A stretch of 64,000 bases of DNA from Ricordea florida (taxonomy: Eukaryota > Cnidaria > Anthozoa > Corallimorpharia > Ricordeidae): contig OX453275.1 in the NCBI GenBank assembly GCA_949710005.1, positions 14,037,299-14,101,298 on the forward strand. The letters run 5' to 3'. Shown piece after piece: positions 13,001-24,558 of this stretch. Position 1 is the stretch's first letter. Every line of letters starts with the position of its first letter. The notes below the pieces were generated by a model that worked only from the letters and a program-made list of their open reading frames with translations, had not been told where the DNA came from and did not search any database. The translations under genes and the position numbers were made by a program.

Positions 13001-14116
13001 TTACGAGAAAAAGTATGGTGGCCGCGAATGAACAAGCAAGTAGAGCAAGTAGTACGAACATGTCACCCCTGCCAGCTTGTCGGACCCCGATCCAAACCAG
13101 AGCCAGTGAGATCAACCGGACTACCAGACTCCCCATGGCAAGAAATCTCGGTTGATCTTCTAGAGATTACAGGTGGAGATCATCTCCTGGTAGTTGTAGA
13201 CTACTATTCTCGCTGGATCGAAGCTGTCCTTCTCAAAACAACAGATGCAAAACATGTAATCAAGTCCATGGAGGCTATTTCTAGAACACATGGTCTACCA
13301 GAGACTGTCCGTAGTGACAACGGACCTCCATTTGCATCCAAGGAATTTGAGGGATTCCTAGAATATCTAGCAATCGAGCACAAAAAGGGCGTGCCCTTTT
13401 GGCCCCAAAGCAATGGCGAAGTAGAGCGTTGCAATGAGACCTTACTGAAAATCGTGAGAATCGCACGCCTAGAGGGTAAAGATTGGCGAAAAGCACTTGC
13501 AGACTTTCTCTTCCAGTACAGAGTTACCACTCATACTGTTACCGGGATGTCACCTGCAGGACTACTGATGGGGAGGAAGCTGCGTGACAAACTTCCAAAA
13601 GTTCAAATCCCCAAGGATCGAGCCACTGAAGCACAATGGCAACTGCTCTTAAAAGACAGGGATGCTCGTGCTAAACTTAGACAGAAGGAGTATGCAGACA
13701 GAACACGCGCTGCCAAATTCAGCGACATTGAAGAGGGTGATCAAGTCCTACTGAAACAGGCTCGAGAGAACAAACTGTCACCCAATTATGAACCTGAGCC
13801 ATACAAAGTCATTCACAAGGATGGAAATGCTGTCATACTGGAAGATACAAATGGAAACAATAAAATGCGGAACATAGCCCACATGAAGAAATTTGTTGCT
13901 CCTGAAACCACTGAAAAGGAAGACCAAGTACAGCCAACACAACAACCCCAAGAACGAGACCAGGTGAAACAAGCGCATCCAATGACAGTCGCAAGCCAGC
14001 CAGCAGCAGAGGTGCAAGAGACTCCACCCAACCCTTTGCCAGGCGATTCAGTTGTTTTGCGACCTGCGCGCTCTAGACAACCACCTACCTATTTGAAAGA
14101 CTATGTATGCACTTAG
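10037..14116 (+). CDS. Ty3/gypsy gag-pol polyprotein, open frame
   Basis: The frame is uninterrupted for 1,359 residues from the ATG at 10,037. It is open further upstream into the LTR, but this start begins the Gag-like sequence. Order: Gag (1-200); two CCHC-type knuckles (about 200-235, CWRCDKAGHFAREC); aspartic protease (DSGAS, about 318); reverse transcriptase (about 480-640, active site HDDL in place of the usual Y-x-DD, as in some gypsy lineages); RNase H (TTDAS, about 758); integrase with an HHCC zinc region (about 974-1,015), aspartates in SVDLL and RSDNGPPF, and glutamate in NGEVERCNE; then a chromodomain-less Pro/Gln-rich tail. Gag and Pol share one frame. The intact frame and similar LTRs suggest fairly recent activity. 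Confidence 0.95.
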   Translation: MAVSLSGLPGLQAFDAVDEPATLAQRRLTWKDEFELYVTASGISDPTQKRALLLHLAGPQVRNVFNNSIPADKRGEAKDYKKAMDSLSEQFKPRKNAPMARQAFLAAQPTAGETINNFITRLQKLAEHCDYEGERDNQVRDRAISFIQDKNLKAKLYREETLTLSKLMEIVSQYHEKEALVLNRNGQVNNISPGVKKGGKCWRCDKAGHFARECLRSRDHKCGKCGNVGHFEVCCHSKQSKGRDSSRSSSRGRGNSGRKQSRGGSSQGQRDVRQVTEDVTAGNSARKDDFYVFYTGETDDRNTLKLEIADKTINVIIDSGASCNLMSEEVFNLVTGGNVKLLECNKRVFAYASEEPLQIKGKCNLDVRVPQTQKSLSVEFYVMHSEAATLLGRDASELLGVLRVGIPVNSCDVESDGASNNPKQADRKASLRAKFPKVFQGLGKLKGYQLKLHIDEKVQPVAQPPRRIPFSRRKKVTEKLEELLKLDVIEKVEGPTSWVNPLVVVEKPNGDIRICLDMRQANQAIVREKHPVPTVEETLQEVSNAKVFSKLDLNMAFHQIELHPDSRDITTFAAPNGLYRYKRLLFGVNMATEKFQQIVWQIIQDCPGAYNLHDDLRVVGTNDEEHDKNLQRVMRKLNESGLTLNYEKCEIGVGSMIYMGDVLSGEGLKVSSERVKAIVEAPAPQNPSEVRSFLGSVQFCSKFIPNFATISSPLWDLTTKHGKWKWGVKEAKSFQEIKDRLTHAPVMAYFRQGAETRLTTDASPVGVGAILEQEQEDGSYRPIDYASRKPSKVEMRYSQFEREALAVRWACEKFYLYLYGISFEICTDHKPLLIVLGAKSKPPSARIERWLLYLQQFQYKLTHIRGKDNAADVLSRLPVGTTHDHETQATEEFAYSVVSEAVPAALVPKEVEIASEKDPTLKMLRQAVMTDDWSQLQGTIYKAVKDELWVIGQVVMRGSRIIIPQNLQKRTIMLAHEGHQGMVRTKARLREKVWWPRMNKQVEQVVRTCHPCQLVGPRSKPEPVRSTGLPDSPWQEISVDLLEITGGDHLLVVVDYYSRWIEAVLLKTTDAKHVIKSMEAISRTHGLPETVRSDNGPPFASKEFEGFLEYLAIEHKKGVPFWPQSNGEVERCNETLLKIVRIARLEGKDWRKALADFLFQYRVTTHTVTGMSPAGLLMGRKLRDKLPKVQIPKDRATEAQWQLLLKDRDARAKLRQKEYADRTRAAKFSDIEEGDQVLLKQARENKLSPNYEPEPYKVIHKDGNAVILEDTNGNNKMRNIAHMKKFVAPETTEKEDQVQPTQQPQERDQVKQAHPMTVASQPAAEVQETPPNPLPGDSVVLRPARSRQPPTYLKDYVCT

Positions 14117-14242
14117 TTTAGATTGTGCAAGAGACATTAAGTGAGAGACCGTATGTTTGTTTTTAAAGACTTCAATTAGGTTCATAATATTGTTCATTTA
14201 GTTTTTCTCTAGTACTAACATCTGTAATAACTTAGGGGGAGA

Positions 14243-14408
14243 TGTAGTGTTTCTATTGTGACATGTCAGTCACGTGATCCCTTGTGTATTATGGGATATA
14301 TAACGAAGAGCATGTGCTCGAGGAGAGAGAAAAAAGGCTACCAGAAATAAAGTGTTGTCATTGTTTTGTGCCGGAATCTTTTATTCTACTTGGGTCCGAA
14401 ACACCACA
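14243..14408 (+). repeat. 3' LTR of Ty3/gypsy element
   Basis: 166 bp, matching 9,794-9,960. It is preceded by a purine-rich tract (about 14,233-14,242, aggggga) that fits the polypurine primer of second-strand synthesis. It is followed by the target copy ATCGT at 14,409-14,413. Confidence 0.93.
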
Positions 14409-14606
14409 ATCGTCTTCTCACAGCAATCACATTTCGTTATGTTTCGCTTGGAATTTGTTGTTTTGCCTTCTGGGTGCTTGATGTCACTGTTTGTGCTGGG
14501 CCCGGATTCACAGAAATATCACCACTCAGGATTAATAGCCTTTGTGTTGCGATGGAGTTGCTGTAGTAAGCAACCAGCATTTTGTAATATCACGGACGCT
14601 TGCATA

Positions 14607-17600
14607 TTGCAGTCTAGCAGACTGAATTGCGTGTTAAAAATTTACAATGAGTACTAGCTATAAAATGACTAGATATTATGCGTAAATTCTAAAAAGAAAT
14701 TTAAAACTCCAAAAGAAAGCCATAAAAATTATTTAAACAATTTTCAAACAACAGTTTTTGCTTGGTTTGCCAGTTACTTTGTATTACTCTAAGTACTAGT
14801 GAGTGTCGTGATCCTGACTGCCTTGCTGAAGCGCATGGCCCCTCATTGTCATTCCTGGCGGGATCTGAAGACAGAACGAGACATTCAATCTGAGTTCTTT
14901 AGATTTTGTATATCAAAGTGTTCATCCTAACTTGCTATGGACCGAAGTGCCACTTGTCAGTATTCTAGTTGAGGCTTCACTATAATAATTCTCCATAACA
15001 ACTTTAATTACTACTGAAGAACATGCTAGAAAGCTACTAAGTATGCTCCTACATAAATATCGTATACCGGTAAATTTGTTTTTCTTCTTCTGCATCTTGC
15101 AGAATTTAAAATGATTGTGCCGGCTGTGTTTTTGGTAGACTACTTTTGGTAGTAGTATGTAAATGAACCAAGTTTTCTTCACTTTTCTTTCTACGCCTCA
15201 AAATTCAAAGGCTGTATCAACAGAAGTCGTAAACAAAGGAAATAGAACGTGTGAGGCAGAATAGTCCCACTGTCATATTGCTAGGGTTTTCCCTTGATAT
15301 GGCAGCGTGTAATAACATTGCAGTTGCAGCCTTTTGTTTTTGAGTGGGCTGCCTGTGTTGCGCCCACCAATTATTCTGGCTTGCGTGTGAGACCCCCGTT
15401 TTACGCGTTCCTCGCATATGCAACTATTCGTTATCCCAAATGAACCCGAAGCCCCTCCGATCTCCTTTTGTGATAACTCGGCAAAAATTGATTAAGAAGG
15501 ACTAAGTGATGACTGCTCTTTATTTCTTCTTTTAATAAACTTAATGATATTATCATAAGTATTTTTCCCTATGCAACATTGTCTAGAAAGAACACAAAGA
15601 AATGAGTGCAAGGGGGGTTGGAGTTGACTACTTGTCATTTCTGATATTAAATTGAACCAGGTATTAATACTTCCATGAAGTAGTTATTTACTTCTTGTAT
15701 GGTATAACTTGTAAGGACACGTACCACTGCACTTGAATGCAGGATATGACTCCTTATTATTTGCTGCTCATTATTTACTTCTGCAATTCTGGTATAAAAG
15801 AAAAAATAATTATATTCAACAGAAGCCCATTAAATGGGCTCCTGATTCAATCAGCAAATAGTTGGTTGTATGAATATTACCATCCACTTACTACAATATT
15901 ATTAGTAATTAACCCGTTGAAAGTTATGGTACTGTGGTCAGTTGTTCGAAGGCCGATTAGAAGTAACCCAGGGTTAAATTTTAAGTTGGCTTTCTTTTCC
16001 TCTTTTTAAAAAGCGTTTTCACGATAACTTTCTCTATTTTATTCAGAGCATACAATCATCAAATCGTGTTCAAAGATAATTACACTGAATGTGCCTTTTA
16101 AGCTCTCATATCTTTATTTAAATTTCGTACCAACCCTGGGTTACCTTAACCATGATTCGAACAACCCGGCTCTGAACAGTATTTTCTCTAAATTGAACTT
16201 GTTATCTGATTGTTCAACTATAGAATCATCAGGGTTGACAATACAGAAAAATACAAAATGGTCAAAATTTTAGGCCGGTACCTTTTGTAGTAAAGTTACT
16301 GTCAAATTTAGGAGAAACCTCACCTTATTTGCACATCAGCCTCTGGATCCTTCTAAAATGATAGAGATCACATTAAACCAACAAAATTACTTAATTCTTT
16401 TTTCCACCCAAAAATGATTATATGCTGAAGTCAGCAGGAACACACAATTCTTCAGTTGTCTCATGAACACACTAGTTAGTTAATCTTAGGGGTTGTAAGG
16501 AGTTATAGAACTTTTCTTGTTTTTTTGTGGAGGGAAGCAGCTGCTATTTTGGTCTATGTCTTAAGCTAGAAGTCTGTGTGTTTGTTAGTCATGGAAAAAA
16601 AGGAGAAACCACAGACATGTCTTTAGGTGCTTTGAAACGCTTTAAAATAATTATTATACCCAAATATGTAACAGACTTATTGGTACACCTGTACATTGTA
16701 CAAAACGTATTGTACTGATTTTATTGTGGTGCATGTTGCCATGGGCCAATTAAGCCAAATTGCGTAAAGAATTTGGGTTAAACATAAATGCAATGCATTT
16801 TTCATAATGGTAGAAACTTGCTGGGAAGAGCGGTCTAATTAGTGATGCAGTTCTTATTGACTCGTTTGTCTGGTTTCACTGAATTTGCAGTGTCATTCTT
16901 CTCCTGTCTCTCATTGTATTAACCAACAACACAACTTTCCATTTTCGTATCAAAACATTTCCTAACAAGGAGAATATGAGGAAAAGAGAAATAACGGTAT
17001 CTACTACAACATAAAACGAGGATTAGAATCATTCTAACGGAAGTTTTTTGGCATGCAGTAATTATTATCATTTGCTTTACCTCAAGATTCAAGGGTACCA
17101 TGTCTGGAAAATGGCAGACGTCTTGAACACTGGAAACAATGCAGAGTGTATCACTAACAAGTAAGGTTAGATCTGAGTGAATTGTTCCTGGTTAGCAAGA
17201 ACCACCCATGGTAATTAAGCAAGCGACAGCTAGTTGAAACGTAGTGATGATCCCCTAATGAAATAACACCAGAAGAGACCTCGGTATAGTATAGTTCCGT
17301 ACACAGTCCTAGTTTATAAATAGCAAGAAATCGCGAAGTTAAATCACAGGTTTTGCAAGGATAACAATTTTTTCAGTGAATATAACCACTATTTGTCCTT
17401 CAAGGCACTAGGGCATGTGATATTCATTATTTCTTTATGGGTAGGCAATAATTTAATGTTGTGGCCATCTCGGATTATTATCCTTTATTCATGCTATTGC
17501 ATTTGCTGATCAGTTTGCCTTCAAAAGAAAGCAAATTAATCTTAAAGTGCTTTGTAATTGTTTAAACCTGAAATTGACTTAAGTAATTTAAGCATTTTAA

Positions 17601-18038
17601 CGTTTCTCCCGGGAGAATTTTTCCTTTACGTGAGCTCTTTCGTAGAATATCATTGTACAGCAAAACACTCCAGAAGAAGTTATAACCGAAACCACTGTTC
17701 TCCTGACGATTATGTATATTTTCAGCACCTTGTAGTCGGTTTCATTGAACGTATTACATGGAACTAAGCGTCGACTAAGTAATACATGTACATTTAGGTA
17801 AGGCAAATCTGCATGTAACATTTTACACTCAATTTTGCACCCAGTAAATATACATACAATTTGCATAGGAGAGAAAACTTAGTTACAGTATTAATGTAGA
17901 CCCAGAGCGCATGTAGTATTTACTGATTTGTTTACATTGTTGCAAATTTTCCTGACCATTGATGAGTACATGTAGCAAACAAAGTGTGGCTCATTCCTTG
18001 GGTAAAAAGGGGAAATTTTGTTCAATAGCACCAACATA
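14607..18038 (+). repeat. tandem 4-kb unit, copy 1, left part
   Basis: First copy of a unit repeated at 42,645-46,636 and 46,637-49,044. It is split at 18,038 by the Polinton-like element and resumes at 42,094. No coding capacity is convincing, only short open frames. Inside, 15,940-16,180 holds a MITE-like inverted pair (AACCCAGGGTTAAAT and ACCCTGGGTT flanked by ttcgaa words). From 16,265 to 17,900 it differs from copy 2 at only about 15 places by eye. The nature of the unit is unknown. It may be a segmental tandem duplication or a large satellite. Confidence 0.85.
18034..18038. repeat. target-site duplication ACATA, left
   Basis: The five bases immediately before the Polinton-like element equal those just after it (42,094-42,098). 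The unoccupied site in the neighbouring unit has ACATA once (46,084-46,088). Confidence 0.93.
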
Positions 18039-18265
18039 AGTAGTATATTAGAGTCACTTATCCCGGGATTTCGCTTCGCTCATCCCGGGCTGCGTGACTC
18101 TAACCTTCTCCATTCTAAAAACCCTAAACCTTGGAGTTCTTACTTACGGATTTTGTGAAATCTTTGATGTTAGGTTTAAATAAGTCAATCTGAGTTTTAA
18201 GTTTTTGTTTTAAAAAATTGAAATCCAATTCGTAATATACCCGGTATTTTCTAAGATTTAATAAG
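18039..18265 (+). repeat. left terminal inverted repeat of the Polinton-like element
   Basis: Inverted match to 41,867-42,093, diverged but clear. Shared words include CACTTATCCCGGGAT, CCCTAAACCTTGGAGTTC and AATAAGTCAAT. It contains an internal palindromic section (atcccgggatttcgc / gctcatcccggg, 18,060-18,090). It ends exactly at the ATG of the polymerase gene, so it must hold that gene's promoter. Confidence 0.9.
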
Positions 18266-19744
18266 ATGGACAGATTGCCAGTGAAAGAATTGAGAGCTAT
18301 TGGTAAAAAGATTGGTATACCCGGGATACATCGAATGCGTAAAGCAGGACTTTTAGATGCTTTAGGCGGTATCCCATTAGATACTTTACCTGTGAGGGCG
18401 CTGAGAATTATAAATAAGAAGAATAGCACCCAAGGTTACTCATCAATGCGTAAACGGCAATTATTAGAAGCTATTACTTCTACTCCTAGAAGAAGTTTAC
18501 AAAGACCGGTTCCTGCTCCTAGAAGAAATTTACAAAGGCCAATTCCCTCTCCTAGAAACAATGTACGAAGACCAGTTGAAGTGGATCAGGATATTGAGGC
18601 TGCGGTGATGCAACAGATAACGGATTTTGAGAATAGGATGTTAAGACTTTCTTCTCCAGCTATGAGAAATAATGTAGTTATAGCAGCTAATAGAGCCAAG
18701 GCTTCTGTAAAGAATATATATAACAGGGGTTGTACCCGAACCAAAGAGAAAACATAATAAGACAAAGAAATCAAAACGATCAGAGGAAACAACAGAAGAA
18801 TTACAGATTGATGAGGGAATAGGTTGGACAGATCGAACTGATATGGTACTATCTGAAGATACTAATAGGGTGAAAATCTTCAAGGTTGTGGGTAATTTGA
18901 ATTTTGATCTAACAAATTTGATAATGGCTAATATAAGACCTAAAATTGAGATGAGGTCAAAAATTATCCGTTCTTTCTCGTCTTTGGTTTATCGTGGTAG
19001 AGGTGAAGTCTATCCATTCGATTATACCTTCAGACGTTCTATAGATAGTACTTTTTCTAGGATGATGGATATAAAAAAATATGTTCGCCAATGTGAACGG
19101 CAAAGATTGGATCTAGAAAACACCATAGTTTGGGATAAAGCTTATTTACCTAAACATAGAACTATCATGACAGAAGGTGTGTATGAAGGTAAGGTTTTGT
19201 TTACTGAGGTTCATGTCAAGGTGATTACATCAAGAGAGCCACTTTTAGGTTGTGGACCTCTACCGGAATGGTTAGCTAAAAAGAAATGTATATACGCGAT
19301 AGATAATATAGATGATAATCTTTGTGTATGGCGTTGTTTGGTTATTCACCGGAGGATTCAAGACGGGCGAAAAAGACCTGCGGAGGACACAAATAGAGAT
19401 GCTCTAGAATTAGCTAGAGATTTTTATAATAAACCAAATTTAAACAGGAAGGAAGTAGTAAAAACCAAGTTGGTTGACTTTGAAGGCATATCCAGAAAAC
19501 TAAATATTAACATAAGTGTCTTTGAGCCTGATGAAGGTGAAAAGGTGGTCTGGCGATTGGTATATGGTAAAAATCAGTTCAAAGCTAATCGCTCATGTGT
19601 CAATATTGGGCTATACAAAGGACACTGTTCTTATATAAAAGACATCGAAGTCTTAACAAGTCTTTGGGAATGTATAGGTTGCCATCAAAGATTCACAAGG
19701 CATTGGAATGACAATAGACATAATATATAGATTTAGCCAAGACT

Positions 19745-21745
19745 AAAAGCGGGGCTCCCGTTAGTACTTTCATTTCACTTTAAACTGTAAAAGCATTCTA
19801 AAATATTGCGAAGGAATTCACAAACGTATTTAATTATAGTTAAGTGTCGAGGTCGGTTAACTTGCTATGATTTTTGTCTAAACTTTCGTCTGCCATAAGT
19901 ACGGTCTTTGTACCTACAAAGTCATGGAGTATATTCTACAAAAAACACAAATTATCAATGTACTGTATTCTATTCCTGATGAAATTAACCATTCTATTTG
20001 CGTAAATGTATTTAAAAGATTTGTACACGCTACTGGGAAATGCAGGACACAACCGTCTTGTCATTTTCGTGTTAAAACGAACACCTCGGTAAAATAAATG
20101 TTTACTCCAAGCAGGGTGCAAAGAGAATTAATTTTACAGATTGCCCTTTCGGGGCAAGCTGTAACCAACATCTACCAGCCCGAAAAACATTTTTCACGAG
20201 AATGAAAAAATAATTATTAATTATTCTTTTCTTAATTACATTGTAAGTTTAAAAAAATTACTGCCCTCATTTATTCACTACAATCAGCTGTAGTTACTTA
20301 ACAAAAGAAATAAATAACCGTAAAAGTGTGAACTATAAGTAGAGCTGGTCCAACGCAACACGTGAATGACTAACATACATTTGGGACATTTTACAATTTA
20401 GAAGAACATTTTTTACGAAAACAACGGCGTTAAAACCAAAGTTCTCAATCGACACACTAAATGACAACGTCGACAACGCGAAAAGCTGCCAGTGAAAGCG
20501 CTACATTCTGCAATTTGCCGCCAAGAGAAAATTCCCGCGGGAGTATTTCTTAGCCGTCGACAGGGGAGATGTTTATATGATTAAAGGACATAAAAATTTG
20601 AAATCTTTCATCAGTTTGCTTCTCATTCAAAAGTAGTGCATTCAGAAGATCATTTTTCTGAAGAAGGTTTGTTTAGAAGTCGGTTTTCCAAGTCAAGTGT
20701 CAAGTTTAAGGGAAAGTGGAAAGTGCGAGTGCTGAGTCACGCATCAGTGAGCAAATATTTTGCAGACAAAACTTATGCAAATTTGTGGTCCATAGCACGG
20801 AGTCTTTCCACTTCTCGGCTTTCTTCGCTACAATTTTGTCTGTTTTCCACAGCACGGAGTCTTTCCGCTTCTCGGCTTTCTTCGCTACAATTTTGTCTGT
20901 TTTCCACAGCACGGAGTCTTTCCGCTTCTCGGCTTTCTTCGCTAAAATTTTGTCTGTTTTCCATACGCGAAGTCTCTCCGCTTCTCGGCATTCTTCGCTA
21001 CAATTTTGTCTGTTTTCCTCAGCACGGAATCTTTCCGCTTCTCGGCGTTCTTCGTTAACATTTTGTCTATTTTCTCGAGCCCGGACTCTTTCTGCTTGTC
21101 GGCGTTCTTCGCTATAATTTCGTCTCCTTTCTCTTTCCCGAGCGCGCCTTCTTTGGCGATCTACTTCGCTCATTCTTCCTCAGTTAATTCTTGCTCTCTT
21201 TCCCGTTGCTCTTCACCTAAACCCTGTGTTCTGCAAATTATATTTTCTCTGCTATTGTTTGTTGACATAGCAATAGAAATTGTTACGTTTATCCTTTAGT
21301 AAAACTTTAACAGTGTAGAGTAGTAATATTGTGTCTCAAAAAGACAATGAACTGAAAATTTCTTTTTCAGTCGTCAACGCAATTTCCCGCCAAAAATATG
21401 CGGGCTACCAGAACAGCTTCCAAATAAATCACGTCACCTCGATGAGTTGACACATGAGCCCACAATATGGTCATGTGATGCTGGTCAGTGGCTATCCCGT
21501 TTTGACAGCTGTCAATTGACCATATTATGAATGTACAATATAAAAGATGTGGATTTGCCAAGACAAGCCTGAGATACCCCTCCCTTCCTTTTGAAAATCT
21601 CCCCTACCCTACCCGTACAATCTGTAGACGCGTACGTACGTACGCTCGGTCAGTCACGTGACAACCAAAAGAAAAGAGGTTGACCATATTCCATGAGTAT
21701 GGGGCTCTGCTCCACGCGCGCTTCGCGCGCGGGAGCCCCGCTATT
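19745..21745 (-). mobile_element. nested non-autonomous element in the polymerase gene, possibly Helentron-like
   Basis: About 2 kb separates two halves of the polymerase. GCGGGGCTCCCG at 19,750-19,761 is matched inverted by CGGGAGCCCCGC at about 21,731-21,742. The right end also forms a GC-rich hairpin (acgcgcgc/gcgcgcg, 21,713-21,731). The minus strand carries an Arg/Glu-rich repeat frame at 20,706-21,173. An asymmetric pair of short inverted ends with a hairpin, and an Arg/Glu-rich N-terminal protein piece, recall Helitron2/Helentron elements. No helicase or Rep domain is present and the target duplication is unclear, so the class is inference. The stretch 19,770-20,690 shows nothing recognisable. 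Confidence 0.5.
20706..21173 (-). pseudogene. Arg/Glu-rich coiled-coil frame with 19-residue repeats (57-bp tandem repeat)
   Basis: Starts MSEVDRQRRRARERERRRNY. It continues as repeats of the pattern ENRQN-SEE-REAERLRA, 19 residues and 57 bp each, about six copies between 20,790 and 21,130. The reading frame slips among the last copies, so the repeat continues in two other frames. It lies inside the nested element. Similar low-complexity Arg/Glu blocks occur at the start of Helitron-type proteins (recollection). No catalytic domain follows. Confidence 0.45.
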
Positions 21746-24558
21746 AAGAGTGAAGCTTGTGCAGGAGGACATACGAAGTTAATATGTACTGGAGAAAAAT
21801 TCAGGACCATTAAGAACTCTTCAGATAAAGTGTTCTATAGTACAACAGATAGGTTTAGTTATGACGCATGTAAGTGGATTGAAAAACAGAGCGAATTACA
21901 AGGGAAACACATTCATCATGCTTTATGTGGACATGGAGGTGAGTGGTATGTTAAAGTGGATAAAAAAAAGATCCCTGTGGATGGATATGAACCTGACTCA
22001 CGAACTATTTATCAGTACTATGGGTGTAAATGGCATGGATGCAAATGTCTAAGACACAGAACATCACTGGATAGAGAGAAGTACAGGAAAACGATCCGCA
22101 TTAAGAAGGATATGAAGAAGTATGGGTATAATGTGATATCAGTTTGGGAGCATCAGAATCCTAGGCTTACAAGAAGAAAACTAGAAAAAGAGTTAAGACC
22201 TTATCCCGGATTCATCGTTTTCGATTTCGAGGCAATTCTTGAGAAGTTGAATACCCAACAGACTGAGAATTTTATCATAAAAACAAAACACGTGCCTGTT
22301 TCTGTGGCAATAAATGATAAAATCTCTAACGAGCCTGTTTTTATTGTGGATAAAAACCCTGAAAACCTGATAAAAAGGTTCATTGAGGTTTTACTTTATA
22401 AGAGAAAACAGGTTATTAAATACGTGGAGGAATTGTATCCGATACCTGAAGATCTCAAGAACCATAAATCTCAGTCCATGTCCAAAGTGAGAAACGCCTG
22501 GAGTGACTGCATTAACCAAGTTCCTGTTTTTGGATTCAACTCTGGGAAATATGACATTAATATGATTAAGAAATTCTTTGTTAAGACATTATCGGATGTT
22601 TCAACCGTTAATGTAGCGAAGAAGGAAAATAATTATATGTTCTTGTCTACACCAGAGTTGACATTTCTGGATGTTAGGAATTACCTTGCTTCTGGTCTAA
22701 GCTACGATGATTGGTGTAGAGCTTGTGGTTGTGAGTTACACAAACTAAAGTTTCCTTATGAGTGGTTGGATAGTTACGAGAAACTAGCTCATGTCGGACC
22801 AGTGAAACATAGAGACTTTTATTCATCATTGAAAGGCAAAAGATGAGTACGAAGGCTTTTGTAAGGAATTTGAGGAACGCGGATGTGTGACCATGGGAGA
22901 CTGGCTAAAGGAATATAATCTTTCTGATGTTAGACCATTCATCGAGGCTTTGGATAAGACAAGAAAGCAATATTACACAGACAAGATAGATATATTGAAA
23001 GACGCAGTAAGCATACCAGGAATCTCTATGACTTACGTACTTAACAAAGCGTTGGAGTTAAAAGGTAAAAATGATCCAGATTTGTATGCTCCTGGGCAAC
23101 CTTGTGAACATAAATGTTCTGATGAATGCATGGCACATTCTTGCTTGGCGTGTAAGAACGCGATGATTGTAAGTAAGTTATGTGCGAAGAACGAGTCTTA
23201 TGAGATTCTAAAGACTGGAATGATTGGCGGCCCCTCAATTGTGTTTTGTAGATACGCAGAAGTAGGGGTCTCCAAAATGATATCGCATATATATAAGGAA
23301 CAAGCTAAGGAATGTAAATCTATAGTCGGATATGATGCAAACGCGTTGTATCTTTACTGCTCTGGTCAAGAAATGCCTTGCGGGAAAGAAAGACTTGTGC
23401 ATGTTAGCGAACCTGAGAATTCACACCTTATCAGAGATATTACGAAGGACATATTGGAGGATAGGCTGTTCGGCTTTTTCCAAGTTGATATAAAAGTGCC
23501 AGTGCGTCTTTGGATGAAATTTTGTGAATTTGCACCTATTTTTGTGGTGGATGAAGTTCCTGAGGATAATTACCTGAACATATGAAAGAATATAAGATTA
23601 AAACAGGTCGAAAGACGGTAAAGGGGACTAAGAAGCTTTTATGTGTAATGAAAGCTCAAACGATTTTGTTGTATGCATCATTATTAAAGTGGTATATAAC
23701 TCACGGACTAAAAGTCACCGCGATTCACAAATATATAGAATACAAGGCTAGTAGACCATTTGCTTGGTTTCCTGATGAGGTTGCTAACGCCAGACGTGAT
23801 GCTGATAGAGACAAGACAAAGAAGCAGATGGGAGACACTTGTAAATTAAAAGGTAACAGCTTTTATGGAAAGATGATTGAGGATCTAGAGAAACATACCA
23901 ATACCAAATTTACTACTGATGACAAATTAGTCGATGAGATATTTAGAAGTCCTTTCTTTCTAGATTTAGATGTTATAAACGAAGCATACGAGATCAAACA
24001 AAGGAAAAAGCAAATAAAGATCACAAGACCCTACCAATGTGGTATTGCTGTATATCAGTTAGCGAAACTAAGAATGTTAGAATTTTACTATGATTTCCTT
24101 GATAGGTTCATTGACCGAAAGGATTTTGAACTTATGCAAATGGATACAGATAGTTTATATCTAGCCATCTCGTCTAAGGATATTGACGATTTAGTCAGAC
24201 CAGAGTTACAGGAGACTTACAATAATGAGAAAGAGGACTGGATAGCTGTAGACAAGTACAGTGAACGGACACCTGGGCTGTTTAAACCAGAGTTCAGGGG
24301 TAAACGAATGATCGCCCTCACTAGCAAATATTACTACGCTGACAACGAAACTGAAGGAGTAAAAGTTTCGTGCAAGGGTATGAGTAAGAAACAAAACACT
24401 ATTAACTGGAAACGATACAAAGAAGCTTTGGAGGGCAGTGTTGATAAAGCAACCAATACTGGTTTCCGTATCAAGCATATAGATGTAGTGACCTATCAGC
24501 AAGCTAAATTAGGTTTATCGGCTTATTATGATAAACGAGTGGTGCATTCAGATGGGAT

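Noticed and set aside
13204..14031. Several minus-strand open frames opposite the gypsy pol gene
   Set aside because: Shadows of the dense plus-strand coding sequence; no domains and no start context.
20636..21299. Plus-strand Ser/Phe-rich repetitive frames
   Set aside because: Antisense readings of the 57-bp repeat. The minus-strand Arg/Glu-rich frame has the better start and composition.
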